Positions 34,001 to 47,800 of a DNA stretch of 64,000 nucleotides are shown in pieces. Every line of letters begins with the position of its first letter. Position 1 is the stretch's first letter. The stretch is from Lanius collurio (lineage: Eukaryota > Chordata > Aves > Passeriformes > Laniidae): assembly GCA_020086605.1 (NCBI GenBank), contig JACBWW010000004.1:31116034-31180033 (forward strand), written 5' to 3'. The position numbers and the translations under genes are program-made. A model generated the notes under the pieces. It had not been told where the DNA came from and searched no databases. It saw only the letters and a program-made list of their open reading frames with translations.

Positions 34001-35634
34001 CATGCTGGAGTTAGAGCCTCTTTCCATAGTTAACCAGAAATTTATCTAACAGCTGAAAGGGTCAGTATTAAGGACAAAAACCCTGCCAGTCAGGCACACT
34101 CTGTAGTTCACATACAACATGTCCTGGATCCTTGCTGGGGAAGGCAGGAGCGATCAGCTCCTTCAGTACAGGTCTGGTCTGACACAGTGCCAGCACCCAA
34201 GAAGCTGGGGATCAGTGCTGCTTCTAAGGACTGGATGGAGGGAGGGAACTGGGCACCTAGGCTACAGGCTGGGACCAGCTGCCCATGAAGCACAAGGGAT
34301 TCTCTGCATCCTTACAAAATAATGATAAATGTGGGCTATAAAGATGTACAGAACAATCCTGTGCGAATCTTAACATCTATCACCTGGGCCACTTCTTCCT
34401 AACTCTTTCACCAGCAGCTTTGGGTGGCTAGACTTTTTGGGCTACTAGCTTGTGTCAGTTCTGAAAAAAGAATCAGCCTTTCAGCAAAGAGCACTGCTCA
34501 TACCAGGACAACCAGCACTGCCCAGCCACTGGTGTACAAACAGGTGACAAGCTTCTCCTGCATGTACATACTGGTCTGACAGCAGCTATCTGGGAAACTA
34601 GGGACCTGCCATAAAAGCTTGATGATGGCAATTTCAAGGAGTAAATGAGGGCTGCTACAAGACAGGATATTGAGAGGTAAAAACCTTCACAGAGGGATCA
34701 CTGCTGGAGATGAGAGTCCATTCCTCCCATTTCTGAGGTGCACATAGTACAGCAGACAAGAAGATCTGGGTTCATTTTTACTAAACAAACTTGCTCCCAT
34801 TTATGCGAATTCAAATTCAGCAGTTTTCATTTCAAATTGCACTTGTGAAGCCCAGACTCCTTTAAGTTAATCAAAGGCTGACTATTTTGTCTTCCAAGAT
34901 GAGACAACCTGCAAGGCCTGTGGCTACTCTAATCCCACAGGATATTTTTATATTCATTGCTACATTCTTAATGCCATAAGATAAATGACCTCAGGCTTCC
35001 ACTTGAAAAATAAAACTTCCTCTCAAAAGGAGGAAGACTGTCTTGCTCATCCCACTTTTCATTTTTGTGAAACAGAGGTCAAAAGTGCACACCATCTTTC
35101 CACAAAACTTCTTGTCTGCCTGAATAACTGCTCAGAAAGAAAGGCAGGAAAGCATAAAAGGAAGAAGAACTTGCTGAGAAAGGAAACAACTAGAAATCAC
35201 CAGTGTCACAGTAACTGGATACACTTAGCTCAGAGCAGAGCTTCATTTTCTTGCTCCAGTCTGGAAACCTTTATATCCAAGAGTCCCACTACCATGATTC
35301 CTGACAAGAACAAAAAGAAAGGTCTGACTGACCTCAGAGAACTTACTTCCACTGCAGGTGACATTGTTCTATTATGTACCTCGGATATCATTATAAATAG
35401 AATAGAAATCCTGTAAATCTTAAAAAAAAATCCAACTTTAAACAAATCTTGTTATCCACCGTTCTGGCTTGGTCAGTACTGGCAAGGTGAAGTGGAACAT
35501 GTGGCATGAGGAAATGGCAGCACTGAAACCGAGACCTGATGGTTCAGGTAAGAAAAGTGCAAGCACAAAAACATGAGACCACTGAGAGGGAGGTTGGGTC
35601 CAGCCTTGCTACTCCCTCCAGTTCTGGTCTGCTG

Positions 35635-35845
35635 CTATATTTCTCCGTCCTCATCTGAGCTGGCGCTGCTGCTCCCGCTGCTGCTGCTCCCACTGTCAGT
35701 GCTCTCTTCCTGCAGGGCCTGGCTGCGAGCTGCTGCTGCTGCTGCCACCGCCTCCTTCTCTTGCTGCTTCAGCGCCGCCGCCTTCTTCTCCTGCTCTGCA
35801 TGGCTCTTCATGTGAGCACTGCGGCTCTTCACCTTGTAGAACACC
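35635..35845 (-). CDS. MIDEAS: MIDEAS coding exon 12 and stop
   Basis: Completes the C2H2 finger ([15 protein letters not shown]), then an Ala-rich helix and a Ser/Asp/Glu-rich tail ending [11 protein letters not shown] at 35637-35635. Confidence 0.94.
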
Positions 35846-38800
35846 CTGAGGAGGGCACACATGTACATTAGCACTGGCCCCTCCTACAGCCTCTTTCATC
35901 ACTTCTCCAAAAGAGCTTCTGCTGCTCCAGCCTCGAGTTCGTGAGCTTCAGCTCCGGAACTCCCGCTGGCACTGAGAGCATCTACAGCAAACACCACTCG
36001 GCGTGCACCAGCACGAGGTGCAGTGCTAGCAGCAGATGCTGAGCACCCTCAAACCACTTGCTGTATTTCTTACTGTGGCCATTTCTCATTCAGCTCTGAA
36101 TTCAGAGGGGCAATATCTGAATGATGCACATGCTGCTTAACACAACAGGGCTCTAGTTTTCAGGTGTACCCCCCATGCTGCAACAATACCATAAGCATGG
36201 AGGCAGATGATGGCCCAATGCCACTCCTGAGCCTTGTCCACAAAGCTCAAAATGCTTGAGCTTTTTCCTTCTGACTTTACATTTCTGTTCTGGATCTATT
36301 CCTCCATCTTCCACCATTAACTACTTGGACTTTGCATCAAAAGCCACAAGTGAAGTTCACACACCACTAAGAATTCTTGTCTGTTTGCCCTGTGTCAGAG
36401 GTCAAGACCAAATCCTAACTGCCTGACCTCTCACAGCACTGCCCTTTCCAATGCCACGTGATCCCCGTGGGCACAGAGACAGGGTGCCTTCAGCAAAGTT
36501 CCAGCATCATAGGAATCAGTCATATCCCTGGTGATGCAACTGGACAGAGATTGCATGTTTTGCCATCCCCTAGCTCAATATCTTTTAAAATAAAGGGATA
36601 ACCACTGGTATTACAAGACTGTTGTTTTAAGAGTAAGCAACTTATGTAGGGCACTGAATTTTCTTGACAGTTATGATTCTGTTGGCAACACACCTACAAA
36701 AACTATTACAGTTGTGTGAGGAAATACAAATATACTTGACATCCACCAAAGACAGCTGCAAATTTAACCAGATGAACTTTGTATCTACTGGCATAACAGC
36801 TGCTGCTCTGACCATGGTAGTGTCTCGTGTTTCTACCGTTCTTAAGTCTACACCATATTCTTAATATGTGATCTAGCAAATACATAGAATCTTCTTGTTA
36901 CAAAAATGTAAGCATTACAGAGGGCCAATACAACAGCTGCTTGAAAGTGCAGCTTAACACCAAATACTGTACACAATTGAAATGCAGGTGGTGTCTCATG
37001 CCATTTGAGGAAAAACAACCCTTAATTTGCAAGTATTAGTGGGGCAATGTCATTAAAATTATTGCCAATTGTCTATGGCCTAAATAGAAAGACTGAAAGC
37101 TCATTTGAGAAAAAGCTTCTACAGGAGATGCCCCACTGTGATTCTGTGACTGTTGATGGAAGCAGAGTTGGTCTTACCTGCCGCATTTTTTACATGGAAA
37201 TGTGTTTTCTGTGTTTTGTGTTTTACTGGTAGCATCTGATTTTATCTTCTGTTTCCTCTTCTTTCTCTGCACTGGAGCAGTAATAGGCTTTCGAGGCTTC
37301 AGTGTTGTCTCCCTCGGCTTCCTCCCAATTCTGCTCATGACAGTTGCCTCTTGACGCCTCATATTGGTGTTGCTGGCCTTTGCAAAGAGGAGAGGAGTTG
37401 AGGCAAAGTGACACTTAAACCCACCATCAGAAGGAAGACAGTGGCTGAGCTCCTGTGCTTCACTTATTCCAGACAAAGATTTTATTTAATGAGAAAATCT
37501 TCGGGCTATTTTAGGGACATTTCTCATCATGGCCCTCTGTGTGCACCAGCCACAAAGAATACATTGCATATTGCCACCCTACACATCCCAGTTCTCCCAT
37601 TACAGCACACAGTCTGGTTGATAGCAACACTCTGAGCTACCTCAGCTCAATCTCTTGCTCCATAAAAAGTTAGAGATGGAAACTTTTTGCATCTGGAACT
37701 GCCCACCTGTTTTATAAACCATTTGCAGAGTGAAGGTGGCATAGAAAGCACAACATGCACAATGCAGCACAGCACTTACTATTACACCATCTTGTAGTGT
37801 CTGTTCATCTTTCAGAGCATCTGTGCTCCTCTTTCTGTTATCCAACCCTTCCTCTGCCTCCTCTTCTTCCTCCTCTTCCTCCTCCTCCTCCTCCACATGG
37901 CCCTGCTCTTCACTGAAGATGTCCCTTCTGAGAGGAAGAACACGTGCAAACCTATGGGAACTCTTCACCAGAAGATAAAGGAACTGTTAATTTTGATGTC
38001 TGTAAGTAAATTGTCATTATGTGACACAAGACACAAGTTTCTGAGTCTGGACTCCTGTGGAGAAGCCAAATTGCTTGTGCTTTTGATATGACCAGTAAAT
38101 GAGACAACACACAAGACTTCAAACCACAGCCCAAAAGAGGCAAGAGAAATCTAGGAAATTACTTACCTTTATGTCAACTTCAGCTTCATCTTTCATAGAT
38201 CTCTCATTAGCACCATCAATGTCCCCAAAGATTAAGGTCCCATTCCGACCAATTTTCACCTGTTTCTTGTATGTGTAGTAGAATTCCACGCACTGAGCCA
38301 CTGTTTTGGTTTTTATCTGTTGTTTAAAAAACATGAAGGTCCAACGGATTACATGATCTTAAGAAAACTTATAAATAATTACTAGAGGCGCAATAAATGC
38401 ACTTTGTATTTTCTTTCCTTAGATAACTGACTAGCTCCACTCCACCACAGCTGCTGTTCAAGTCTCCTTTTCTGTGTCTTATTCGCCCATCTACCTCATC
38501 CCACAGCACATCCCCCTATTGCCATTGTTATTCACTGAGAACTAGAGGACAAACTTTCCCAAGAAAAGCTGGTTAATGTAAAAGTGACAGAACCTGGACC
38601 TTTGTAAGCTTAATGCACCTCTTAGCCTCTGAAATGTTCCAATTGAGCTATCAGGCTTGACAGCAGCCTCTCAAGTTTTATGGGGGAGCTTTCTTTTCCA
38701 GCAGCCCTGCAGAGAAGACCAGACCAGAATACCAACCCAAAAATGGAAGTGAAGGTTTGCAGCCCTTTCCTGTTTTGGCCATGTGCGTGTCATAGGCACG

Positions 38801-41800
38801 TGATGGTAGACAATTATCAGCACAGACTTGTGACCATCTACATATTCTGTACCAGTGATTTTTCTGAAAGTTTTGGAATATATTCTTAGCTTCTGAGCTT
38901 TTGCAACTTAAATTCTTTGGGGGAATTTATTCAATAAATATGTATGCAGCTCCTGATTTTGCACTCTCCTTCAGTGATTTCCCCCTTGCTGACATGCCAT
39001 ACCTCATCAAAATATGGGAGTGATAATTTTTACTATCATTGTCACAAAACTGGAAAGAGAGATCTAAAGGATGCATCATTCACATATCCTTCTTTGGTTC
39101 TCTCCATCAGTGGCAAAGATGTGTTTTCTTTTTAGTTTTATCAGCAAGCCATCTAAGCCAAACATTGCCAGTGCTCTATAAACGTGCTCTGCAGAGGAGA
39201 TATCTGCAGCATGGACTAACGAAAGTAAGGCAGTTTAAGTACCAGGGTGAAGTAAACAACAACAGCAAAACAAACACTATTGTTCTAGCTTTCTGATGAG
39301 ATTTTATGCTGTGCTGGATGCTGACATTTCTCTGAAATCTTTTGAGTGCAGGACCTAATGCTTAAAACTGAGGTTTCAGAAATATCAATACTGAACTTCC
39401 TGTATTAGAAGTTCAACAAACATGTAAAAATGTATCATTGCTGTAATGAAAAAAAAAAAGTAACTTACAAGCTTTTGGACCAAGAAAAAGTCTTTCTTGT
39501 AGATTGCAATGCCTTTGTTGAATAGCTTTTTTTCGGCAACTTTCCACTTGTCTGATCCTGTAGGTAAAAAGAAGTTGTAATGGAAGCCCATACAATTTCA
39601 AATGTTTACTCTTCTATGTACATTTTCTTCATGTTTGTCTTAGGTAGGACCAATACACACATGTAAGGATGCAGTCTCTCCTCGAACCTACTACAACAAA
39701 ACTGCCACTGTGTTAACTCCTCCCTTACTGCTCCACCTCATCTCTCAACACTTCCTTTGTGTTAGATCTAGTGCTCATCACCACAGGTTAACTCAGCTCA
39801 GCTTGCAAAAGCTACTCAATCAGAAGAACTAAGATGTTGCCCAAGCAAGGTGAAGTGACACACTTTGTGGTGGCCCAGTCATAAGATTTTATAGTAGGGA
39901 AATGGAGGGTCAGGAGAACAGGATCTTCTCTTTCAGCAGCAATCTGTATGTGAAGATTTACCACATCTCCAGTATTCCTCAAATATTCCTTGCCTCTACT
40001 AATAAACACATTTTTGAATCCCCTCCTTCCTCATAGATAGTATTCAAGTAATATCTGCCAACAACTACAGTAGGCATGAGTAATAATGAAGAAAGGTAAT
40101 TTGTATGCTTTGTGTCACCAGCTATTAGATGTCTCTTTACTACTTTACATCAGGTCTTTCAGGTGGCTTGGGTCACCCTACATCACTGTTGTCAGTGTCA
40201 CATGGCTGACTACTTTCTAATTAGCTGCAAGACTACAAAGGCAGTTTATGCCATCTAAATTTTGCAGAAACACTGACAGGTATCCATAGTTGGCTGAGGC
40301 TTCTTCAGCAAACTTGAAAACTATTCCTCATAAAACCCCTGCTTAACTCCACCCTGGAAAATCATGCCAGAGAGGCTGTGATTCTAAGACTACCACAGCC
40401 TTTCTTGTACATACTGGCTATCCTTCTGCATTCTCTGTGGCTTAGTGCAAGGGACTGCTTTCCCTTTTCCCCATAAAGGAAATCAGAACTCATGCATATG
40501 CCAATACACATGCACATGGTCAGAAGGGTGCAGTGTTTCTTACGTTTTAAGTGTCAATTTGCACAAGCAAAATTTCTGGCAAGCCATCACTGGAGCTATG
40601 AGAAAGGACTGGTCTTTTAATCTTCTTGTAATGTAACAGAGTACCCCAAAAAATTAGAAAAGGATAGAAAAATTCCTAGTTGACAAACCTGTGTAGTGAT
40701 AGTCTGCCAAAGGGTGGGTAGGGGGTCGCACTGGATTCTTCAACAGCAGTTTGGTCAGAGCTCCCTTAGATAAACACAAGTAAAATAATTAATTTAATGT
40801 TTGAGGTATTAAAAACAAAGATCAGGCAATTGTTAATCCTCTCCTTTCTGTGGCAAGCTAACAGAGAAGAATCAGAGCACAGTTTACCACTTGGGACAAA
40901 TTTAAAAATCACATTCTTGACTATCCACCTAATCTTGAGTACCACAGGCAAGTGGTATATTCTGGGTTCCTCTTCACATCTGTCAATTGACACAACCACC
41001 AGGGTATTGGGAGAGAGCCAATTCCATAGACAGAGACCTTGCATCACATTAACCAAAGGCCTATTACACACACATCCAAAAATGCTGCCCCCTAAATGAT
41101 ACCTGTCTTATACATCCCAGTCTCTGTAATCTGATCTCACTTGACTAAGCAATATTTCAAAATAAAACAGCAGTCATGTGACTGAAAGATTATACACACA
41201 AAAACCCCACCTCTCAAGCTACTTTTTAGTTTTCATATAAACCAGAAACGCTTTCAAATTTTGTAGGAAGAAGACAATGGAATGATGCTTCCACTGGCCG
41301 TTCAAACCAGCTGAACAATGAGCTCCTGCTGCCAGCAGTAGTCCTGCTCCTCCCTAATGCCAACAACAGCATTCATAATGATGGGATGGCAGAAACCTAA
41401 CACAAAAACTACTTTCTGCTTGATCTCTTCTCCAATGCAAGTCCATGCAGTCTCACAAGTGTCAGCGCCAGGAGAGGGGAAACAATCAGCCAGGCAAAAG
41501 TGTGAAATACTCCTGACCACAGGACTGATTTATGCAGGTTTAAATCAGTCATAGAACTATAAAAGGATGAAAAAGCTTTGCTCTTTGCTCTGCTCTTTGA
41601 TATTACCTCCCACGTGTGTGAAGGGCAATAATGAAAGTGTATCATGTCTTACAATACTGACTTAAAATTAGCAGCACAGCTGTTCTATAGACAGAGACCA
41701 AAGTCGGATCTACCAAAACAAAGAGGTACAAGACACTGCACTCTGATGCAGCTTTCAGCCCCAGCCTCTTATTTTCCCTTCCAACATGGTAATCTTCCCA

Positions 41801-44800
41801 GAAGACAATATCTAAGACCCATTTAGCAGACTTGGCTCACTTGCCCTGAAACACTGTCAGCATGTCTGTTAAAAAGCCAAACATGTCCATGTTGGAAATA
41901 TAAAAGATATTAAGTGCACATGGTACTGTACATCAGTCAGAACCCACTTTAGGGATATACAAGGGACACCAAACAGTCAGAACAGGATGCACTGAAAGGA
42001 AAGTTCAAGGCTGTCCTCTCAGGAATGAGAGGTTACCTGACCTTCCTTAACATCTCTGACCTCACTGAGGTGAACAGCCAGGCAGACTCACCAGAATGCT
42101 TCCCTTTTCTTCATGTAAGAAATGCAATGCCAGCTCCTGGTTGGTTCCAGCCCCAGGAAAAATGCTTGAACAGGCAGCAGCTAGCAGGTTTTCCACTGTT
42201 TCCACAGGGGTACAAAAAAAATTAAGAAAATATTAAAATGAAGTTTCCTACAGGATTTGCATGATTAATTACTTCTTTTGAAGGAGGACTAGACATAACA
42301 AAAAGTAAAACTCAGAGAAGCTGAATGTCCTTGCAAATTTATATTGGTCAAATTTGGACCCCATTATACATTAGATTGCAAGGTCTTACAGTACTATCTA
42401 CACATGAAGTTTTTTGCAAATCTCCTCCCTCCTATAACGTCTTCCCACCTCCCTTTACCTCAGATATTTCTTGAACCCGCCCTTATACTGTGAATTTCCA
42501 TTTCACAAAACCCTTTTTTCTCTCTCACTAGAAATATTTCTTCCAAGCTTGCCCACTTCCTCTCCCTTCAGGATTTATACAGGCCACAAGTCATGTGCAA
42601 CAAAAGCAGACAGCTTCCCAAGTCTGCTACCAGCTGCCACAACTCCTGCTTCCTCATCCTGACTTCTGTCTACAACTTGATTTTTTTGAAATACTATTAC
42701 ATCTAGAACTTCCCTCAAAAACACAGGAGTTGAGTGTATGTGGCTTTCAAATGTTAACAAAACCAAGGAAGTTTCACTGAGCAAAAGGCTGTTCGTGGCC
42801 TGATAGAAACAATGGTCCCAGTTTCCTCACAATTAAAAGAACCAATCCTACCAACCTCTCCCTGCCCCATACATGCAATCCAATAAACAGGTTTTGCTTC
42901 TAAAACTGTTTTCAAGACCACTCAAACATGTCACCTGACTGGCAGCTCTAAAAGATTTTAAATTATGTCTACAGTATACATGTGGTAACCCTTACAATCA
43001 CTGTGACAACTCTGTCCTATTTACCAGCCCTCTTACCATTCTCTTGGGTGACTTTGTTGGTTTCCAAGTCACCCCATGGCTGCCACACCAGCTCTGCTTT
43101 ATGTTCATCAGCTTCTGCCAGAGATCTGTCTTGGAGTGACGGGATTTCTGCTTGAAAGCGAGTTCCTACATTTATTCGCCTGCAGAGAAGGAAAAACGTT
43201 ACAGTCAGGCCATCTTTACAATATCCAGGAAATCTCCATCTCTGCTAGAAACACTAATGAAGAAACAACTGCAGCAGGCTCTTGCATATAACACCAACAG
43301 TGTTGTAGGTTACATAAATAACTCATAAGTTGAGAGGTTTTACATCCATTACCAGTTTCCATTATTTCATCAGCACAGGTTGAAACTGTATTTAAATTAG
43401 CATCTCCTAATAGCTGCTCAAAGAACAGTTACCAGCTTCCAATAATCCTCACTAGCTTTCAATAATCCTCTCAAAAGAGGCTCTCATACAGGGATTAAGG
43501 CAAGCTTGCTCCTCAGGCATAAGACAGGTGAGCCTGCTTTAGTATTAACATTTTCAGCCAACAACTGAACCAGAGTCTCCAAAAGTCCTTTTCAACCTAT
43601 ACACTGCCATCTAGTCCAACTTCCCACTCAAAGCAGGATCAAAATTTGGTGCTTTATGATCTTGATACAAGCTGATGTCTTCTAGGTACGCTTTCTAACA
43701 ACAGAAACCAAAAATATAAAACAATGACACTGCACTGCTCATTTTGTACCAAACCCAAATCCTATACTTTTAGCAGCAATCTTGTACTTTAACATCTGAA
43801 TTAGCAGACACATTTTTCACTACAAGCAACCCACAGAGCACTACACTTGCTTTAAGTGACCATCCTCTGTACTAGGAAACATGCCTGTGTGCACAGAGAT
43901 GGGTAAGAACCCTCACTGAAAGACTGTTCTGCTATATACTTAATGCACAAGAGTTCCTCATGCAGATGTCAGTCAAATAGCACCACACTGGTAGCTCTTG
44001 ACATAATAAAGTATAGAGGAAGAAGCTCTTTTTTGGAGAGAGCAGATCAGGCAGCGCCCATAAGATGAAAAAACTCTGGAGTTGCTTCACTAGAAAAAAG
44101 TAGAACTCCTTGCCCAGGGCAAGTTGAGCTATAATTCTCAAGTCTTGGCTTGGTGCCTCCCCCCCAGCACAATTACCAGAGTAAAAGCATGATCTAGTGC
44201 AATAAGGAATAGTAACAAAAACTTCTGAGAAATGCCAACCTTCAGACTTTTCTCATCCTCTGAAATGACACATGCATGTCTATTATGAAAAGGGGTTTGG
44301 AAGAGGTGCGGGGAGGCCTTGAAACAATACACAACCTGTTCAAAAATCCAGTGAGATAACAGCAAGTGTTTCAATAGGGTGTTCTGAAGTCCTAAGAGAT
44401 TGTGGTATTGGGCGTGGAAGGAGAAGAAGGGAACACCTTAATTCCCTCTTTTACACCCAATTCCTCATTTTGACATTGTCATGAAGCATCTGCATCATAA
44501 GACGTCATGTGTTGGAAAAGCTCATGTTCAAAAAAGTAACTGACTTCTAAAACACATACAAAGAGGTTTTGCCAACTATTTCTTTTGCATCCATAGCAGA
44601 TCCAGATCTACTTAAGGGGATGAGTTTACAATTCATGTGTAAACAAAGTGATGCAGAAGTTAACTACCCTATACACATGCTCCAATTTCGTCACCCATTC
44701 AGCAGCAGCTCCACACAAGTAGGGTGGGATTCCTTTCTTCACAATCTGCTAGATGCACAGACTGATGCTAACTACCTCTCAGTAGGTGATGGCAAGGTGA

Positions 44801-47800
44801 CATCAAGCATGATAGATGTAGGCAGGGAAGTTTTATGCAGGCTGCCATATACTATCTGTCTTTTTCCCCAAAACCACTATTTCCAATACCTGTTGAGGGT
44901 AAAGCAAGAGGGACATTACAGGTCTCAAAGCACAGCCACAGGCAGGGAAGAACTAAAGCAGTTGAAAATGTCACATCTCTGATGCCCCATGTCGTAACTG
45001 TTTCAGTTCTGCTTCTCGAAAGTAATTTCATTTCAAATGCACTAAGGTGGAACATGCATGAAGAACAAAGAATCCCAAGAAAACACTAAAGTCTGTTTAT
45101 AATACCATATAGTTTTCCATTTTTCCTTCACTTGTCCTGTTCATCTTGGACAGAAAAAGCACAATCCAGACTAAAAATGAAAAGCAAGATATTTCATGCA
45201 AGACTGAGAAGACCTTGCTAAAAAGGCAAAGCAAAACAACCACCCTGGTATGGCAGCACTTCTTTCGGCACACTGGGATGGACTGCAGAGTGAGGTTCAT
45301 GTAGACTCTTCTGCTCACTGTGATTAGTCTTGCTTACTATTATGGCATGCAGTTTCACAGAGGAAGAAAGGGTTATGGACTACAATCTGCCCTAGAAGAG
45401 ATAACTGCTCAAAACTGACACTTTGCCGTCACCTGGAAACAGATAAAAAGGTGGTTTTGCAGTAAAAACTGTACTGGGAAATTTGGGAGATTTTGTGTCT
45501 TAAGACACAGACTCCTCTGACCTCACTTCTGAGAAGGAAAGAGACAACTGGAAAATCTGGAAGGAAAGAACGTGGGCCTTCTTGAAAGTTGCTTTTCATT
45601 TTGAAACTGAACTTGCAATATGACATCTCTGGGCTACAAAAACTATGAATTACACTTCATACCTGCAACGTCCAAATAAAACCAGAATTCTGCTGGCAAG
45701 AGTTGACCTGTGTAACCTAAACTTCACCTGCTCTGAGCAGGGACTTGGACCAGATGATCTTCAGAGATCCATTCAAGTTATATTATTCCACTGTTCCTTT
45801 ACTGATGAAGCCCCCCTTTCAGTACAAGAGCTCTTGCCTGTAAGCACCAATGGTGCTCCTGGGATGCCGTGGGAGCTGTGACAGCATTCAGAAATGAGGC
45901 CGTGAACTGGGAAGGCAATTCACAGCTGATGCACCACAGGTATATTTAAGGCTGCCTAGTTGAGGGATGATTTCAAGACTTTGATGTGACTGAACTACAA
46001 AACCAGTAGGACACAAGGACCTGTGACAACAGCTGCCTATTGTAACACTTCACAAAGAATTAAGCTTCATTATCACATTTCCTATTCCAAATCACTGCAA
46101 TTAAATAACCTTTTGAGAAACATTAACAGAAGGTTTGGCAAAGCACAAGCAATTAAGAATCCTATATTGGGTAATCACAAGTTAGAATCGACTTCTGGCA
46201 AGACTACAAAGCAAATTAAACATTTTTTTCTTAAAAATAGAAGTGCTTCCTGACATATTTTCTTTAAGGAAGATAGGTCTACATAACTGACCACAGCAGT
46301 GCTGCCAAACACAAAATTACACCAGGTTATTAATTTATTGTGATTAGAAGTTAAAAGCTATCTACCTGCATAAGCATCTGTTCAGTAAGATTTAAGATGA
46401 CAGTAAGATAACTCTGCACATAACTCCCTTTTGGCAAAAGGAAATGAACTTGCACTAAGTTACCATGGTTTGAAATTTCCAGCAACAAATTAAAAAATCT
46501 CCACACACAACTAAAATCACAACTAACTTCGTATCATTAACTTCAGCAATTTAAGCCATTAGACACAACAAAGACAACTGCACCATAAAGAGGTCAAAGA
46601 TCAAGACCTGGGAGGGACACAAAAAATATCTGTTCAAGAAGTTAACCTGGATTAATGAACCTACAAGAGAAAGATTAATTAGGCAAAATAAATTTACAGC
46701 ACAATGAATGTTCTTATTTCAATGAGCAGCCTCAGTCTAGAGGAGGTTTGCATAGGTGACAAGAAAAATCTGTGTTCATTCACAATTGCGACATTTGCTC
46801 AGGACAGGCTGCTGCCACAGGTGCAGAAAACTGAGCTTCAAACAGGAAGGCAGAATGGAAAAAGGGCAAGAAAAAATAAAATGCTCCAGTCCATTTTTAA
46901 AATAAAAAACATTTTGGATAAAAACAAAAGAAGCCTTGTATTTCTTTGGGGAAATTTTGAGTTAAATACCTCAAATGTTACAGGATATGCTGCAGAGTTA
47001 GACCGGAGATTCCTGATTGCACAATCAAATGCAGAGCCACGTGGGTGTTTTTATGCCATATGGGTGCTTCCATGCCATGCATCTCAATGATTACATTTTG
47101 CAGAAGTTCATTAACTAGGTACAATAATGAACTGGAACTACGTTACTGTAGTTTAGCAGCACTGAGCTTGTACTGGTAACACTCCCAGAGCATCTGTGAA
47201 GGCTGTGCAGAGACATTTGCAACTCCACTCAGGTTTAGCAGGACTGGCATGAAGCCTAAGCTCCACAATTCCAGCTTCAGCATCTCCAGACTGGGTTCCC
47301 TAGTGCTGCTGTGTCCCCATATGCCTGCAGTTTCCCAGCACACAGCCAGCTAAAGACTAATGAGGCTGACGAGCTCAGGGCACACACCCCATATACCACT
47401 GGCTGTAGGGCTTTCAGGCTGAGCTTGCCCAGGTGGGAGCGAGGTGTTCACAGCTGTGCTGCAGCTACAACACACCTGCTATCTGACCAGTCCATGTAAG
47501 AGCTATCTCCAGTTTTCCATGCTATATTCTGTCCATCCTCTAAAGGATCATCTTCCCACCCTAAAACAAGCATACAGCATACAAAGAAATGCTCACATAC
47601 AACACAGGACAGATTCACCTTTAGTTAGGTAACAGTATTTCAGCCCAGAGACAGATAAGCAGTAATACAAAGCAGTTGGTATCACCAGAATTACATTTGC
47701 CCAAACAAACACTATATATAGTATGGAGCAATTTTTAATCAAGACAACTTGTATTTTGAACCACCAATAAGAATAGCTTTAATGCTTCTGAGAGATACAT

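Larger units (their letters stand above)
30740..35634 (-). other. MIDEAS: Presumed long 3' UTR of MIDEAS
   Basis: No coding exon is seen on either strand between the MIDEAS stop and the candidate poly(A) signals. A UTR of 4-5 kb is plausible. It contains a Pumilio-type TGTACATA on the minus strand at 30933-30940. The extent is inferred. Confidence 0.55.

Noticed and set aside
35573..35815. + strand frame rich in Leu and Ser over MIDEAS exon 12
   Set aside because: Antisense of the Ala/Ser-rich repeat coding region of MIDEAS.
41302..41520. Minus-strand frame with [10 protein letters not shown] as a candidate ELM2 exon of MIDEAS
   Set aside because: The real ELM2 core exon is at 42092-42195, with near-identical family sequence and correct phases.
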